A DNA stretch of 64,000 nucleotides from Spirochaetales bacterium. Lineage in GTDB: Bacteria > Spirochaetota > Spirochaetia > JABMQR01. Each line of letters starts with the position of its first letter. The first letter of the stretch is position 1. Position numbers and translations under genes: made by a program. Below, piece after piece: positions 18,737-27,290 of the stretch. The stretch is from contig JAGYPA010000008.1 of the NCBI GenBank assembly GCA_018399255.1, forward strand, positions 1 through 64,000, read 5' to 3'. The notes below the pieces were generated by a model, which saw only the letters and a program-made list of their open reading frames with translations, did no database searches and was not told the DNA's origin.

Positions 18737-19647
18737 TGTCCAGAAACGATATTATAGCCCAGGAAGAGTTTTCCAAGGCAATTAAGAGGGCAAGGTTTCA
18801 GACGCTTTTGTCACGGCTTCAGCTGGAGCGGACCGAACTGCTTTCATTTTATGATATTAAAGAGCTGGTTAAACCGAAACAGCAGAATTACCGCGGGGTG
18901 AAGCCCATTCCGATCAGCCAGATTATCGGCAGTGAAGGGCGCTTTAACGATTTTACCAACGCATTCTATCCTAAAAAATATATGCTGAAAGGGCGTTGGG
19001 CGAGTATCAGCAGCGCCCATCGCAACATGGTCGATCTGCCGGCTATCAGTGTCTATAAGCTTGGGAACGCTTATTTTGTCCGTGACGGAAATCATCGGGT
19101 ATCGGTTGCCCGCGCAAACGGGGGCGAGTTCATTGATGCCGAGATAGTTGAACTTGACTCGGAAATTGAGCTTGAACCGGGCATGACAGATCGGCAGATC
19201 CGGGATAAAGTTGTGGCGTATGAACGTAAACGGGTCCTCAAGAAAACAGGAATCGGAAAACTGATAGATATGGATGCAATACGATTTTCCGCTCCCGGAC
19301 AGTATACGGAAATGCTGCATCACATCGAGGTGCATAAGTATTATATCAACATGTCCCAGAAAGAGGAGATTCCCTTTGACCAGGCTGTGGTTTCCTGGTT
19401 CAGGAATGTCTATTTACCGGTGGCTGAGGCAATAAAAAAGCAGAAACTGACAACGAAGTTTCCCGGACTGACTGTTGCCGATCTCTACATGTGGGTGGTC
19501 AAGCACTGGAACTCGATGAAAGACCGGTCAGGTCAGGGAGTGGCGCCGACAGAAGCCTCCCGCGACTATGCCGAGCAGAATAAGCTTTCTTTTTTCCGAT
19601 GGATTGCCGCATGGGTTAGAAAAACGATCGCCCGAATAAAAAAGTGA
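18736..19647 (+). CDS. ParB/Srx-like domain protein B (paralogue of A)
   Basis: A 303-residue paralogue of the protein at 17043, colinear over the full length, with DGNHR at the same residues (117-121). Shared blocks include LSFYDIKELVKP, PIPISQIIGSEGRFNDF, LPAISVYKLGNAYFVRDGNHR in two pieces, PGQYTEMLHHIEVHK and TVADLYMWVVKHWNS. It differs in a basic C-terminal tail (WIAAWVRKTIARIKK) that could bind nucleic acid or membrane. The retained pair suggests a heteromer or two states of one system with the phosphoesterase between them. It is co-translated with the phosphoesterase. Function unknown. Confidence 0.7.
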   Translation: MSRNDIIAQEEFSKAIKRARFQTLLSRLQLERTELLSFYDIKELVKPKQQNYRGVKPIPISQIIGSEGRFNDFTNAFYPKKYMLKGRWASISSAHRNMVDLPAISVYKLGNAYFVRDGNHRVSVARANGGEFIDAEIVELDSEIELEPGMTDRQIRDKVVAYERKRVLKKTGIGKLIDMDAIRFSAPGQYTEMLHHIEVHKYYINMSQKEEIPFDQAVVSWFRNVYLPVAEAIKKQKLTTKFPGLTVADLYMWVVKHWNSMKDRSGQGVAPTEASRDYAEQNKLSFFRWIAAWVRKTIARIKK

Positions 19648-19650
19648 GGG

Positions 19651-20244
19651 TCAGACGAGAAGCATTTTTTTCGCAAAAAGACGGGAGTAGTAAACTACTG
19701 CCGAGCCAAGCTGGCTGGAAGGGCGTATGGAGCTTTCCTTGCCTGAATGATGCATGATTCCTGCCGGCGGCTGGTAGGGGTCTATATGCTGGACCTGCAT
19801 GCCGAGCGGTACATGGATCATACCCATATGCTGGGCATAGTGTATCATAGACTGCAGGCAGAGCGTTCCGCCGCCTTCAATCTGAGAACAGCTGGTGAAG
19901 CAGCCGAAATACTTACCTGAAAGAGTGCCGTCATAAAAATAGACGGAGGATTCGTCCATAAAGCGCTTCATTTCTGCCGAGACATTGCCGAAATAGGTCG
20001 GGCTGCCCAAAATGACCAGGTCACTTTTCACCAGGGTTTCGTAATTTGCTGTTGGAAGGTTGTTTATTTCTTCGTAAAAATCGTTCGCTGACTCAAGTTT
20101 GTTTGACCAGATATGAAGGTCTTCATCTTTGACGTTGTACAATCGGGCATCAAATCCTTCTTCCTGAAGTGCCTCCTGAAATGCACCTGCAATAAGATAG
20201 TTGTTTCCGCATACACTATGAAAGATAATTGAACACCGTTTCAT
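19651..20244 (-). CDS. Flavodoxin-fold NAD(P)H-dependent FMN reductase
   Basis: A WrbA/flavodoxin-like redox protein of 197 residues. It starts MKRCSIIFHSVCGNNYLIAG, where the family's FMN phosphate loop lies. It has DLVILGSPTYFGNVSAEMKRFMD, the second flavin-contact loop typical of multimeric flavodoxin reductases, and SGKYFGCFTSCSQIEGGG. The start at 20244 follows a GGGAGG site; an upstream ATG at 20313 would add 23 unrelated residues. It is convergent with the ParB-like cassette, with only three bases between stops. The electron acceptor is unknown. Confidence 0.88.
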   Translation of the reverse strand: MKRCSIIFHSVCGNNYLIAGAFQEALQEEGFDARLYNVKDEDLHIWSNKLESANDFYEEINNLPTANYETLVKSDLVILGSPTYFGNVSAEMKRFMDESSVYFYDGTLSGKYFGCFTSCSQIEGGGTLCLQSMIHYAQHMGMIHVPLGMQVQHIDPYQPPAGIMHHSGKESSIRPSSQLGSAVVYYSRLFAKKMLLV

Positions 20245-20663
20245 GAAGCCTCCCACTGCTGAAAATATAGTCCGGTGAAGTTGTTTGGACAACAGCCTAG
20301 GTAAGTATACCATAAAGGTTCGAGAGGGTTACAAAAAATGGAAAAAAAACCTTTGAATTTTTCAAATATGGTGTATAATAATGAATCGACCGGTAGGTTC
20401 ACTCGGACTGAATCGATCGTTTTTTTTGCAGTTTTCTAGCGCAGTTGCCGGAACTGCGGAGTTTTGTTCCCCGTGGAGGATAAGCCCGGGAAGCAAAAGG
20501 GGGTTACCGCTTCGCCAATTTTTGGAGGGGCGGTTAGCTCAGGCGGCAGGCGCCCGGCGGGCGCTCAGAAGCGGTGGAAATTGGATTTCCGGTGGAAATT
20601 GGATTTCCGGTGGAAATTGGATTTCCGGTGGAAATCGTAGATTTTCCATCATCCTTCCGAGTC
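20245..20663. other. Intergenic region with an orphan promoter-like site
   Basis: No credible gene. On the plus strand TTGAAT (20353-20358) and TATAAT (20374-20379) are 15 bp apart and would drive leftward-to-right transcription, but no coding frame follows. About 40 bases downstream a run of eight T (20419-20426) follows GAATCGATCG. TGAATCGA occurs twice (20380, 20409). A short RNA is possible but unproven. The right part is the 18-bp tandem repeat. Confidence 0.4.
20573..20640. repeat. 18-bp tandem repeat (3.7 copies)
   Basis: Three perfect copies of GGTGGAAATTGGATTTCC and a partial fourth, directly after the AraC-family gene's stop codon. Each unit is partly palindromic (GGAAATTGGATTTCC). 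It is open in several frames but I see no reason to call it coding. Confidence 0.95.
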
Positions 20664-21434
20664 TCATAATTGTGAGTAGGGGCCCCGCTGCCGGCGGTAT
20701 TCCGCCGGTGACATGCCGGTATGACTCTGAAAAGAGCGGGTGAAGCTCTCCGCACTGCCGAACCCGCACAAAAAAGCAACGGCCTTGATCTGCCTGGTCG
20801 TCGAGGCAAGGAGAAGCTTGGCTTTGTTCAGCTTTCTGTTCAGGACGCAGCGGTAAGGGGTGGTCCCTTCATGCTCTCTGAAGAGCTGATGAAGATACGA
20901 TACGCTTATTCCGGCAGCATCCGCCATAGCCGTGACTGTCACTTCCCGCAGATCTGCTCTGTCAAGATAGGAAAAGAGGGCAGCCAGTTTTTCCGGAACC
21001 TTCACACGGGCATTGGCAGCCGCCCAGCTGCAGGCCTTCCAGTGAAGCACCGTCCGGCAGTAATCTCCAAGCAGCGTATAGTCAACCCCATCTGTATGTG
21101 ATGCCTGAAGCGTCTCACGGCAGAATCTGACCGCTTCTGCAGGCTCAGGCCAGATGGAAAAACGGGAGACCGGGCGTTCATCTGCATCTGGACAGCGAAA
21201 AAGAAAAGTTGCACAGCGATACGGATCTGCAGGATTGCTGCGATGAACAGTACGCTCTCCAGGAACATGCCAGAAGATCGATCCGCAGGTGCACAGATGA
21301 TCGATGCCGTTGAACAGAAAGCGAACCTGTCCGCCGGTTATAACCTCAATTAATTGGAACCCCGATGGGATCACCCGGGGAGTAACCTTACCTGAAGGGG
21401 CTTCGTACCAGCCAACCTGCTCAAGTGCAAGCAT
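20664..21434 (-). CDS. AraC-family transcriptional regulator
   Basis: DNA-binding regulator, likely of the divergent sugar genes at 21.6-23.4 kb. The N-terminal half is a cupin-like ligand-binding domain (PSGFQLIEVITGGQVRFLF, CGSIFWHVPGERT). The C-terminal half is a double helix-turn-helix: VTAMADAAGISVSYLHQLFRE, then KLLLASTTRQIKAVAFLCGF and the AraC signature GFGSAESFTRSFQ with GMSPAEYRRQ. I choose the ATG at 21434 because GGAGGCGAAG lies just upstream. The ATG at 21449 would add five residues. The 256-residue length is normal for the class. Confidence 0.88.
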   Translation of the reverse strand: MLALEQVGWYEAPSGKVTPRVIPSGFQLIEVITGGQVRFLFNGIDHLCTCGSIFWHVPGERTVHRSNPADPYRCATFLFRCPDADERPVSRFSIWPEPAEAVRFCRETLQASHTDGVDYTLLGDYCRTVLHWKACSWAAANARVKVPEKLAALFSYLDRADLREVTVTAMADAAGISVSYLHQLFREHEGTTPYRCVLNRKLNKAKLLLASTTRQIKAVAFLCGFGSAESFTRSFQSHTGMSPAEYRRQRGPYSQL

Positions 21435-21568
21435 ATGCTTCGCCTCCATTCCACGACAGAGCGCCGTTATCATACAAAACATCATAAAAAAATAGAAATT
21501 ATCAATAACATCTCTATAATCACCTGTTATCATGGATTTAACAATAGAATAAGTCAAGGAGAAATAAT

Positions 21569-22342
21569 ATGAAACAAAGAAAACCGCTGCCTCCCATATC
21601 TCTTCAGCTCTATACATTACGCGAAGCGGCCAAGACCGACTTTCGCAGGGTTGTGGAAAAGGCGGCAGAGATCGGATTCCGCGGAGTCGAACCGGCAGGG
21701 CTGTACGGCATGAAGCCCGGGGATTTTCGGAAACTGGTGGAAGATCTCGGTATGACCGTATCATCAAGCCATGGTCCCTGGGCAAAGCCGGACAATCTGC
21801 AGGAGGTAATCGACACGGCGGGTGAACTGGGCGTCAAGCTGGTTTCAGGCGGGTTCGGGCAGGATAATTTTACAGATCTGGATGCAGTAAAGCGTACGGC
21901 AGAAACGGTCTCGGGTATGCATGACGTTCTCTCGGCAGCTGGACTGACCCTTTTTATTCACAATCACTGGTGGGAGTTTGCCGAAGTTTCCGGAGATCTG
22001 GCTTACCATCACTTTGCCCGGCTCTGTCCGGAAGTCAGTCTGGAAATTGATACCTACTGGGCGGCAAATTTCGGGAAAGTTGATCCGGTAGAAATCGTTG
22101 CCCGGTATGCCCAGCGAGCTCCCCTGCTGCACATAAAAGATGGTCCTCTGGTGAAGGATGAGCTTCAGCTGCCCCTTGGCGAGGGGAAAATGGATATAGC
22201 AGGGGTTGTCAAAGCAGCAGATCAAGCCGTTCTTCAGTGGCTGGTGGTAGAGTTGGATAATTACGGGGGCGATATGGTCTGCGCGGTGGAGAAAAGTTTC
22301 ACCTATCTGGTGGAAAACGGACTGGGAGAGGGGAATGTATGA
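21569..22342 (+). CDS. Sugar phosphate isomerase/epimerase-like TIM barrel
   Basis: Xylose-isomerase-like TIM-barrel protein of 257 residues. Evidence: ISLQLYTLREAAKTDFRRVVEKAAEIGFRGVE in pieces, SSHGPW, FIHNHWWEF, LEIDTYWAANF and LLHIKDG, with His, Glu and Asp residues placed as metal ligands of the family. AAGGAGAAATAAT precedes the ATG. It overlaps the dehydrogenase gene by four bases. Such isomerase plus Gfo/Idh pairs usually act on inositols or keto-sugars; the substrate here is not known. The AraC-type gene is divergent and likely controls it. Confidence 0.88.
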   Translation: MKQRKPLPPISLQLYTLREAAKTDFRRVVEKAAEIGFRGVEPAGLYGMKPGDFRKLVEDLGMTVSSSHGPWAKPDNLQEVIDTAGELGVKLVSGGFGQDNFTDLDAVKRTAETVSGMHDVLSAAGLTLFIHNHWWEFAEVSGDLAYHHFARLCPEVSLEIDTYWAANFGKVDPVEIVARYAQRAPLLHIKDGPLVKDELQLPLGEGKMDIAGVVKAADQAVLQWLVVELDNYGGDMVCAVEKSFTYLVENGLGEGNV

Positions 22343-23430
22343 TGAAAGTGGGAATTATCGGCTGCGGCAACATAAGCCAGGCCTATATTGACGGGATCAG
22401 GCGTTTCAGAAATCTTGAGCTGGCGGGGCTGGCAGATATTGACCGGAAGGCTGCCGAGAGTAAGGGAGCTGAAAACAGCTGCCCTGTTATGGATGTCGAG
22501 GAAATGCTCAGCGATGCCGCGATAGAGACTGTTGTTAATCTGACGGTGCCCAAGGTCCATGCGGAAGTCTCACTGCAGATTCTGAAGGCAGGCAAGCATG
22601 TGCATTCGGAGAAACCCCTTGCCACAGCTCTCGTTGACGGTGAAAACATCCTGAAAGAGGCGGAAGCGCAGGGGCTGCGGGTGAGCTGTGCTCCCGATAC
22701 GTTTCTCGGCGCCGGGCTGCAGACCTGCCGGAAGCTTGCAGATGATAATTGGATCGGGTCAGTAACCGGCGGCACAGCCTTCATGATGAGCATGGGACCG
22801 GCATCCTGGCACCCGAATCCCTTTTTCTTCTATCAGGACGGAGCAGGTCCGCTGTTCGACGTCGGGCCCTATTACGTAACTGCCCTGGTGCACCTGCTGG
22901 GGCCGGTAAAAAAGGTTACTGCTGTCAACACTATGGGTACGGCGGAGCGAATTGCCGGTCATGAGAGTGTAAAGGGGAGGAGGATTTCTGTGGAGACGCC
23001 GACCCATCTCTCCGGAGTGCTGGAGTTTCACAATGGAACGGTGATCACCATGGTAATGAGTTTTGATGTTGCCGCTCACGGGCATTCGCCGATAGAACTC
23101 TACGGAACACGGGGCAGTATGAAGGTTCCTGACCCGAATACCTTTGGCGGAAATCCCGAAATCTTTACTACCGACTCCAACAGTTGGTTTTCTGTTCCCT
23201 GGTCACACGGCTACGGAACCAATTCCCGGGGAATAGCCGTTGCCGACCTTGCCGCAGCTCTGGAAACAGGACGGGAGCAGCGGTGCAGCGGAAAACTGGC
23301 CTATCATGTGCTGGAGGTTATGCACGCTTTTGGAAAATCTTCCGCAAGCGGCAGGCATGAGGCTATTGTCAGTACCTGCGAAAGGCCGGCCCCCATGGCA
23401 GCCGGACTTATGGATGGTGATATTGTCTAG
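22339..23430 (+). CDS. Gfo/Idh/MocA-family NAD(P)-dependent dehydrogenase
   Basis: Sugar or inositol dehydrogenase, 363 residues. The Rossmann motif is VGIIGCGNISQAYIDGI, the family EKP box is HSEKPLATAL, and DVGPYYVTALVHLLG is the C-terminal-domain helix carrying the catalytic Asp/Tyr region. The gene starts inside the end of the isomerase gene (ATGA). Its stop codon TAG is part of the CTAG at the left edge of a MITE-like element, so the last residues may have been changed by that insertion. Confidence 0.9.
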   Translation: MMKVGIIGCGNISQAYIDGIRRFRNLELAGLADIDRKAAESKGAENSCPVMDVEEMLSDAAIETVVNLTVPKVHAEVSLQILKAGKHVHSEKPLATALVDGENILKEAEAQGLRVSCAPDTFLGAGLQTCRKLADDNWIGSVTGGTAFMMSMGPASWHPNPFFFYQDGAGPLFDVGPYYVTALVHLLGPVKKVTAVNTMGTAERIAGHESVKGRRISVETPTHLSGVLEFHNGTVITMVMSFDVAAHGHSPIELYGTRGSMKVPDPNTFGGNPEIFTTDSNSWFSVPWSHGYGTNSRGIAVADLAAALETGREQRCSGKLAYHVLEVMHAFGKSSASGRHEAIVSTCERPAPMAAGLMDGDIV

Positions 23431-23627
23431 GAGCCTGTCGGAGTTATCACCACAACCAGTTGGTGTACTCACCAACTGGTTGCTTTTTGGCTGCAAAGAA
23501 CGAGGGTTTTGCCAGGATCCCGTGTTTCAATCGCCTGATAATGCAATTATCAGGCTCTATCAACCCAAAATCCTGCCTAAAACCTCGTTCTTTTCGCTTC
23601 AAAATCCTAACTCCGACAGACTCCTAG
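23427..23627. mobile_element. MITE-like element with 15-19 bp terminal inverted repeats
   Basis: CTAGGAGCCTGTCGGAGTT at the left (23427) is the inverted copy, with one mismatch, of AACTCCGACAGACTCCTAG at the right end (23609-23627). The arms continue to pair inside (AAGAACGAGG near 23500 with CCTCGTTCTT near 23583). There are two internal hairpins: AACCAGTTGGTG/CACCAACTGGTT (23453-23480) and GCCTGATAAT/ATTATCAGGC (23532-23554). It is too short (about 0.2 kb) to encode a protein. CTAG on both sides may be a target duplication, as IS5-group elements make at YTAR sites; that assignment is tentative. Confidence 0.75.
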
Positions 23628-23639
23628 CCGGACCACTTA

Positions 23640-24850
23640 GCCGGGCTGTATGCGTCAGCCGCCGTATCCGGCTGTATGTCAGCCTCAGAGTTCCCGGAGG
23701 ATGCGGGCATTCGATCGATCGGCTGGATCAAGCCCGCAACGGAAAGCAGGATCCACTCGATCCCATGATCAGCCAGATTCCGGCGGAATTCGCTGTCTGC
23801 CGGACTTTGGTTCCTGCCTCATCAGCAGCCTTGAATTGAGTGCCGGGCCCGGAACACATCAAGAATGGCATCATGAGGCAGGTTATGCTTAATACAGAGC
23901 CGGGCAGCTCCAAGAACACGGTCGTCCCGAAGGCAGCCCGGCAGATCTCGGCCTACCCGGAAAATGGTATCGCCAAGGGCAATATTCTGAACCGCTCAAT
24001 GAGGTCATCGATATGGTCAATCAGATCTTCCTGTAAATACCTCAGGATACTCTGCCAGAAGGGCGGCGGCTGACTGCAGCATGGTGCCGCGAACCTTTGC
24101 CAGCAGGGCAGGATCCTCAAGAACTTCGTACAGAGACGGCATCCAAGTCTCCAGATTTCCAAAATAGGAGACAGCTGCATGCCCCAGAAGTTATGAATGC
24201 AGAGCTTCCGGTCGACATAGGCTGCTATGTTGGCAACGGCTTCAATGGAAGCAATTTCCGGAATGCGGCCGATGAAGGCTTTGATCGAGGATAAGTGTAT
24301 TGTACTCTTCGGAATAGACGATGGTCGGATTCTCCCGTACCACATACAGAGGCATAATAGGAACCATTTTACCGATGTCGTCTCGATGAGGCCGGACATA
24401 GGTCGTCAGGAAGAGAGGCCTCCGGCAGGTGACGCCTGAGTCGCCGGAAAAAAGCAGCCCCGTTATGAAGATTTTCGGCTAGAATAATGTTCATGCGGTT
24501 TATCGGGATGATCGGCATAGCGGGAGACAAGACCGGCAGCAGCGCCCGGGGCGATCAGGGAGGACATTTTTTCCGACCGAGGTTGCCATAATATCGGCTT
24601 CCCGGATTGCCTGCGTAACAGCCTCTGTATCCGCTGCTCAATATACCCCGGACGTCGGGTACATATTTCCCTATCTGGAACCCCGTTTTCTTGACCACGA
24701 CAGTATAGACATGGATCCCGGTTCTGCTTGTCTATAACTTCGATTTATATATCAATAAAGACCACCTCATAACTGCTGGTGCGAAACCCGGCCGATAAAA
24801 GACCGGCCGATATTTCCTGCACCGAACTGAACAAGTTTCTTTTTTTTCAT
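23640..24850 (-). pseudogene. Mannitol-1-phosphate 5-dehydrogenase-like pseudogene
   Basis: The minus strand begins MKKKKLVQFGAGNIGRSFIG (ATG at 24850 after AAGGGG), the NAD motif of MtlD-type dehydrogenases. Downstream, family-like stretches appear in different frames: TVVVKKTG, EADIMATSVGKN, DIGKMVPIMPLYVVRENP, FGNLETWMPSLYEVLEDP, VRGTMLQSAAALLAEYPE and CIKHNLPHDAILDVF. At least six indels and several stops separate them. It originally encoded about 390 residues oxidising mannitol 1-phosphate or a related polyol. The DeoR-type regulator gene is divergent and probably controlled it. The MITE lies at its 3' side. Confidence 0.8.
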
Positions 24851-24910
24851 TTTTTACCCCTTTAATCCCTTAACCTCTTGATTTATTCTGAATGTTAGTT
24901 TATGTTAGAT

Positions 24911-24974
24911 TTAACTTAAAAGCAACATGTGAAAGACAATTTTCAACAATGCGAAGCATTTTGAAATTGGCTCT
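24911..24974. repeat. Dispersed palindrome (GCATTTTGAAATTGGCTC family), copy 1
   Basis: Contains AATGCGAAGCATTTTGAAATTGGCTC (in two pieces from 24948) and an imperfect left arm TTAAAAGCAACATGTGAAAGACAATTTTC. Related copies are at 34463-34511 and 38657-38706. It lies between the divergent mannitol-dehydrogenase pseudogene and the DeoR-family gene. Confidence 0.75.
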
Positions 24975-25129
24975 ATTATTACCACATGTTACGGTAAAAA
25001 TATTGTATCCGATGGAGGGGTTTGGGGGAAGAAAGGATACCATTTTTTTTTGAGCGGTTTGACAGGAAGCTGATGTACACATATGATGAAATCTACCAAT
25101 AGTGCACATCATACAAGGCGGAAATCGGC

Positions 25130-25891
25130 ATGGATCAGGAATTCAGGAAAAAGCACATTCTGGAAGAGATTGAGCGGGAAGGGAGAGTGAACCTGCAGCG
25201 GCTGGTGACACTCTTCAATGTTTCAGAGATGACAGTACGACGGGATCTGAATGAACTCGAGAAAAAAGGGTTTCTGATTCGAAAGTACGGCGGGGCGGTT
25301 AAGACCGAGGCCATCGATACCCTTTTCAGCTTTAACCGGCGGGTGGAGCGCAGCAGTGAGCAGAAAGAGGCAATCTGCAGGAAAGCCTCACAGTTTATCC
25401 ATGACGGGGATATTATTTTTATCGACTGCGGTACAACCCTTTTTCGTCTGGCCCACTTTATCAAGGATAAACGGATCCGGGTAATTACCAACTCCCTGCC
25501 CGTTATCTCCGAGCTGCTGAATAATTCGCTCATCCGGCTCAGTTTTGTCGGCGGGGACATAGACAGCGATCGGCAGGCTTCGTACGGGCGGATTGCGGAA
25601 AAGATCATATCCGAATTCAGGGCAGATAAAGCCTTCATCGGCATTGACGGGGTTTCCCTGGCAAACGGCATGAGCTCCTTTGATGAAAAGGAGGGCATGG
25701 TTACCAAGACGATGGCTGAGCATGCGGAAAAAGTCTACCTGCTGTGTGATTCTTCAAAAATCGAGAAGGATTCCTATTTCCGGTTTGCTTCCATCAATCT
25801 TATAGATTTTCTTGTAACCGACAGTTTTACCGATAAAGAGCTGGCGGAACGATATAAAGCAGAGGGAGTCGAGATACTGTCCGGCCCCTGA
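25130..25891 (+). CDS. DeoR/GlpR-family transcriptional regulator
   Basis: Sugar-phosphate-responsive repressor type, 253 residues. The N-terminal DeoR helix-turn-helix is clear (GRVNLQRLVTLFNVSEMTVR then RDLNELEKKGFLIRKYGGAV). The C-terminal DeoRC sensor domain has DGDIIFIDCGTTLFRLAHF, ADKAFIGIDGVS and YLLCDSSKIEKDSYF. It is followed after 16 bases by an aminotransferase gene and is divergent from the mannitol-dehydrogenase pseudogene, so it likely regulates both sides. The inducer is unknown. Confidence 0.92.
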   Translation: MDQEFRKKHILEEIEREGRVNLQRLVTLFNVSEMTVRRDLNELEKKGFLIRKYGGAVKTEAIDTLFSFNRRVERSSEQKEAICRKASQFIHDGDIIFIDCGTTLFRLAHFIKDKRIRVITNSLPVISELLNNSLIRLSFVGGDIDSDRQASYGRIAEKIISEFRADKAFIGIDGVSLANGMSSFDEKEGMVTKTMAEHAEKVYLLCDSSKIEKDSYFRFASINLIDFLVTDSFTDKELAERYKAEGVEILSGP

Positions 25892-25907
25892 CAATGGAGG
25901 AATAATT

Positions 25908-27275
25908 ATGGGAAAAGACTGGTGGAAAGCAAGCGCGGAAGGTATTCCGCATCTGGTTACCGAAACTCCGGGACCAAAATCCCGGGCAATGCACGAACGG
26001 ACAACTAAGTATATGCACGGGCTGAGCGGACAGGTGAAGCTGTTTCCGGTCTGTTTTGAAGAGGGCTACGGTATTACCCTCACCGATGTCGACGGCAACA
26101 AATACCTGGATTTCTCCTCGGGAATCTATGTTACCTCCCTTGGCCACTGCCATCCGAAAATTTCAGACGCCATCGCCTACTGGGCGAAAAAACTGATGAA
26201 CGCTCATGACTTTACCACCCCGGTAAAGGAAAAGCTGATGGAAAAGATGGCTGATGTGCTGCCGGGCAAGCTGAACGCAATCCAGCTCTACAGCGACGGT
26301 ACTGCCGCAGTTGAGGCCGGCCTCAGGGCAGCCCGGGCAATTACCGGCAAGCATGAGTTTATCTCCTGCTTCCGCGATTTTCACGGAAAAACGATGGGAG
26401 CCGTGAGCTGCGCCCAGATGGTGCGCGGAGACGTGCTGAGCTATGGACCGACCCGGGCCCCAGGGTTCTACATGGTCCCGAGACCCAATCCTTATCGCCC
26501 GACCTTTGCCAAGCCCGACGGAACTATTGATACCGATCGGTATATTGATTACTACGAAGAGTTTATCCGCGAAGGAACCGTAGGCAATGTGGCTGCATTT
26601 GTTCTCGAACCGGTGCAGGGCTGGGGCGGATCCATTTTTCCGCCGGACGATTTTTTCCCGAAGCTTCGCGCGTTCTGCGACAAGCACGGAATTCTTCTCA
26701 TGGACGATGAAGTTCTGGCAGGAATGGGAAGAACCGGCGAATGGCTTACCATGAGCCATTGGGATGTCGTTCCCGATATCGTCACCTTCGGTAAATCATT
26801 CGGTAACGGATTTCCGGTAACCGCTATGGTGGTCAGTGAGGAAAACGCAAGTGCGCTCGACAAGATATCAGCCTCATCGAGCTACGGTGGAAACCCGATG
26901 GCCTGTGCGGCAGCGCTCGCCTCGATCGAAGTGATTGAGGAGGAGGATCTGCTTGAAAACTCGACCCGGGTCGGAAATTACTTTATGAAGCGCATGAATG
27001 AAATGAAGGATGCCCATCCCATTATCGGAGACGTCAAAGGGAAGGGAATGCTTCTCGGGATCGAATTGGTGAAGGATAAGGCAACCAAGGAACCCTTTGA
27101 AGAAGCCGGTAAGCTTGTCTATCAGAAAGCCTTCAGCAAGGGACTTGCCTGGATACCGGCCGGCCATATTCTGCGGATGTCGCCGCCGATCATTATGGAC
27201 GAGCACTATGCCGAAATGGGACTGCAGATGATCGATGAAGCGATTTCCGAAGTAGAGAAGGAATTCGGCTATTAA
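25908..27275 (+). CDS. Class III (omega) PLP-dependent aminotransferase
   Basis: Transfers an amino group from an amine or omega-amino acid to a keto acid. It has 455 residues with the class III plan: DGNKYLDFSSGIYVTSLGH, SDGTAAVEAGLRAAR, FRDFHGKTMGA, cofactor-binding DDEVLAGMGRTG (Asp266-Asp267 region), and Lys296 of VTFGKSFGNGFP as the Schiff-base lysine. The usual DEVQ is changed to DEVL. Its neighbours are a DeoR regulator and a Gfo/Idh dehydrogenase 16 bases downstream, so it may aminate a keto-sugar or keto-inositol made by that enzyme. The substrate is not assignable from sequence. Confidence 0.88.
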   Translation: MGKDWWKASAEGIPHLVTETPGPKSRAMHERTTKYMHGLSGQVKLFPVCFEEGYGITLTDVDGNKYLDFSSGIYVTSLGHCHPKISDAIAYWAKKLMNAHDFTTPVKEKLMEKMADVLPGKLNAIQLYSDGTAAVEAGLRAARAITGKHEFISCFRDFHGKTMGAVSCAQMVRGDVLSYGPTRAPGFYMVPRPNPYRPTFAKPDGTIDTDRYIDYYEEFIREGTVGNVAAFVLEPVQGWGGSIFPPDDFFPKLRAFCDKHGILLMDDEVLAGMGRTGEWLTMSHWDVVPDIVTFGKSFGNGFPVTAMVVSEENASALDKISASSSYGGNPMACAAALASIEVIEEEDLLENSTRVGNYFMKRMNEMKDAHPIIGDVKGKGMLLGIELVKDKATKEPFEEAGKLVYQKAFSKGLAWIPAGHILRMSPPIIMDEHYAEMGLQMIDEAISEVEKEFGY

Positions 27276-27290
27276 GGAGGCGGTTTCAAT

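Noticed and set aside
20527-20570. Sequence GGGGCGGTTAGCTCAGGCGG resembling the 5' half of a tRNA
   Set aside because: No anticodon arm, no T-arm (GGTTCGAATC) and no 3' acceptor partner follow; the next bases are a GC-rich run and a tandem repeat.
20573-20640. Possible CRISPR array in the 18-bp repeats
   Set aside because: Units are directly adjacent with no spacers and no cas genes are nearby.
20381-20743. Plus-strand open frame with repeated Gly-Gly-Asn-Trp-Ile-Ser
   Set aside because: The repeat is the 18-bp tandem array read in one frame; the rest overlaps the AraC-family gene on the other strand and shows no domain.
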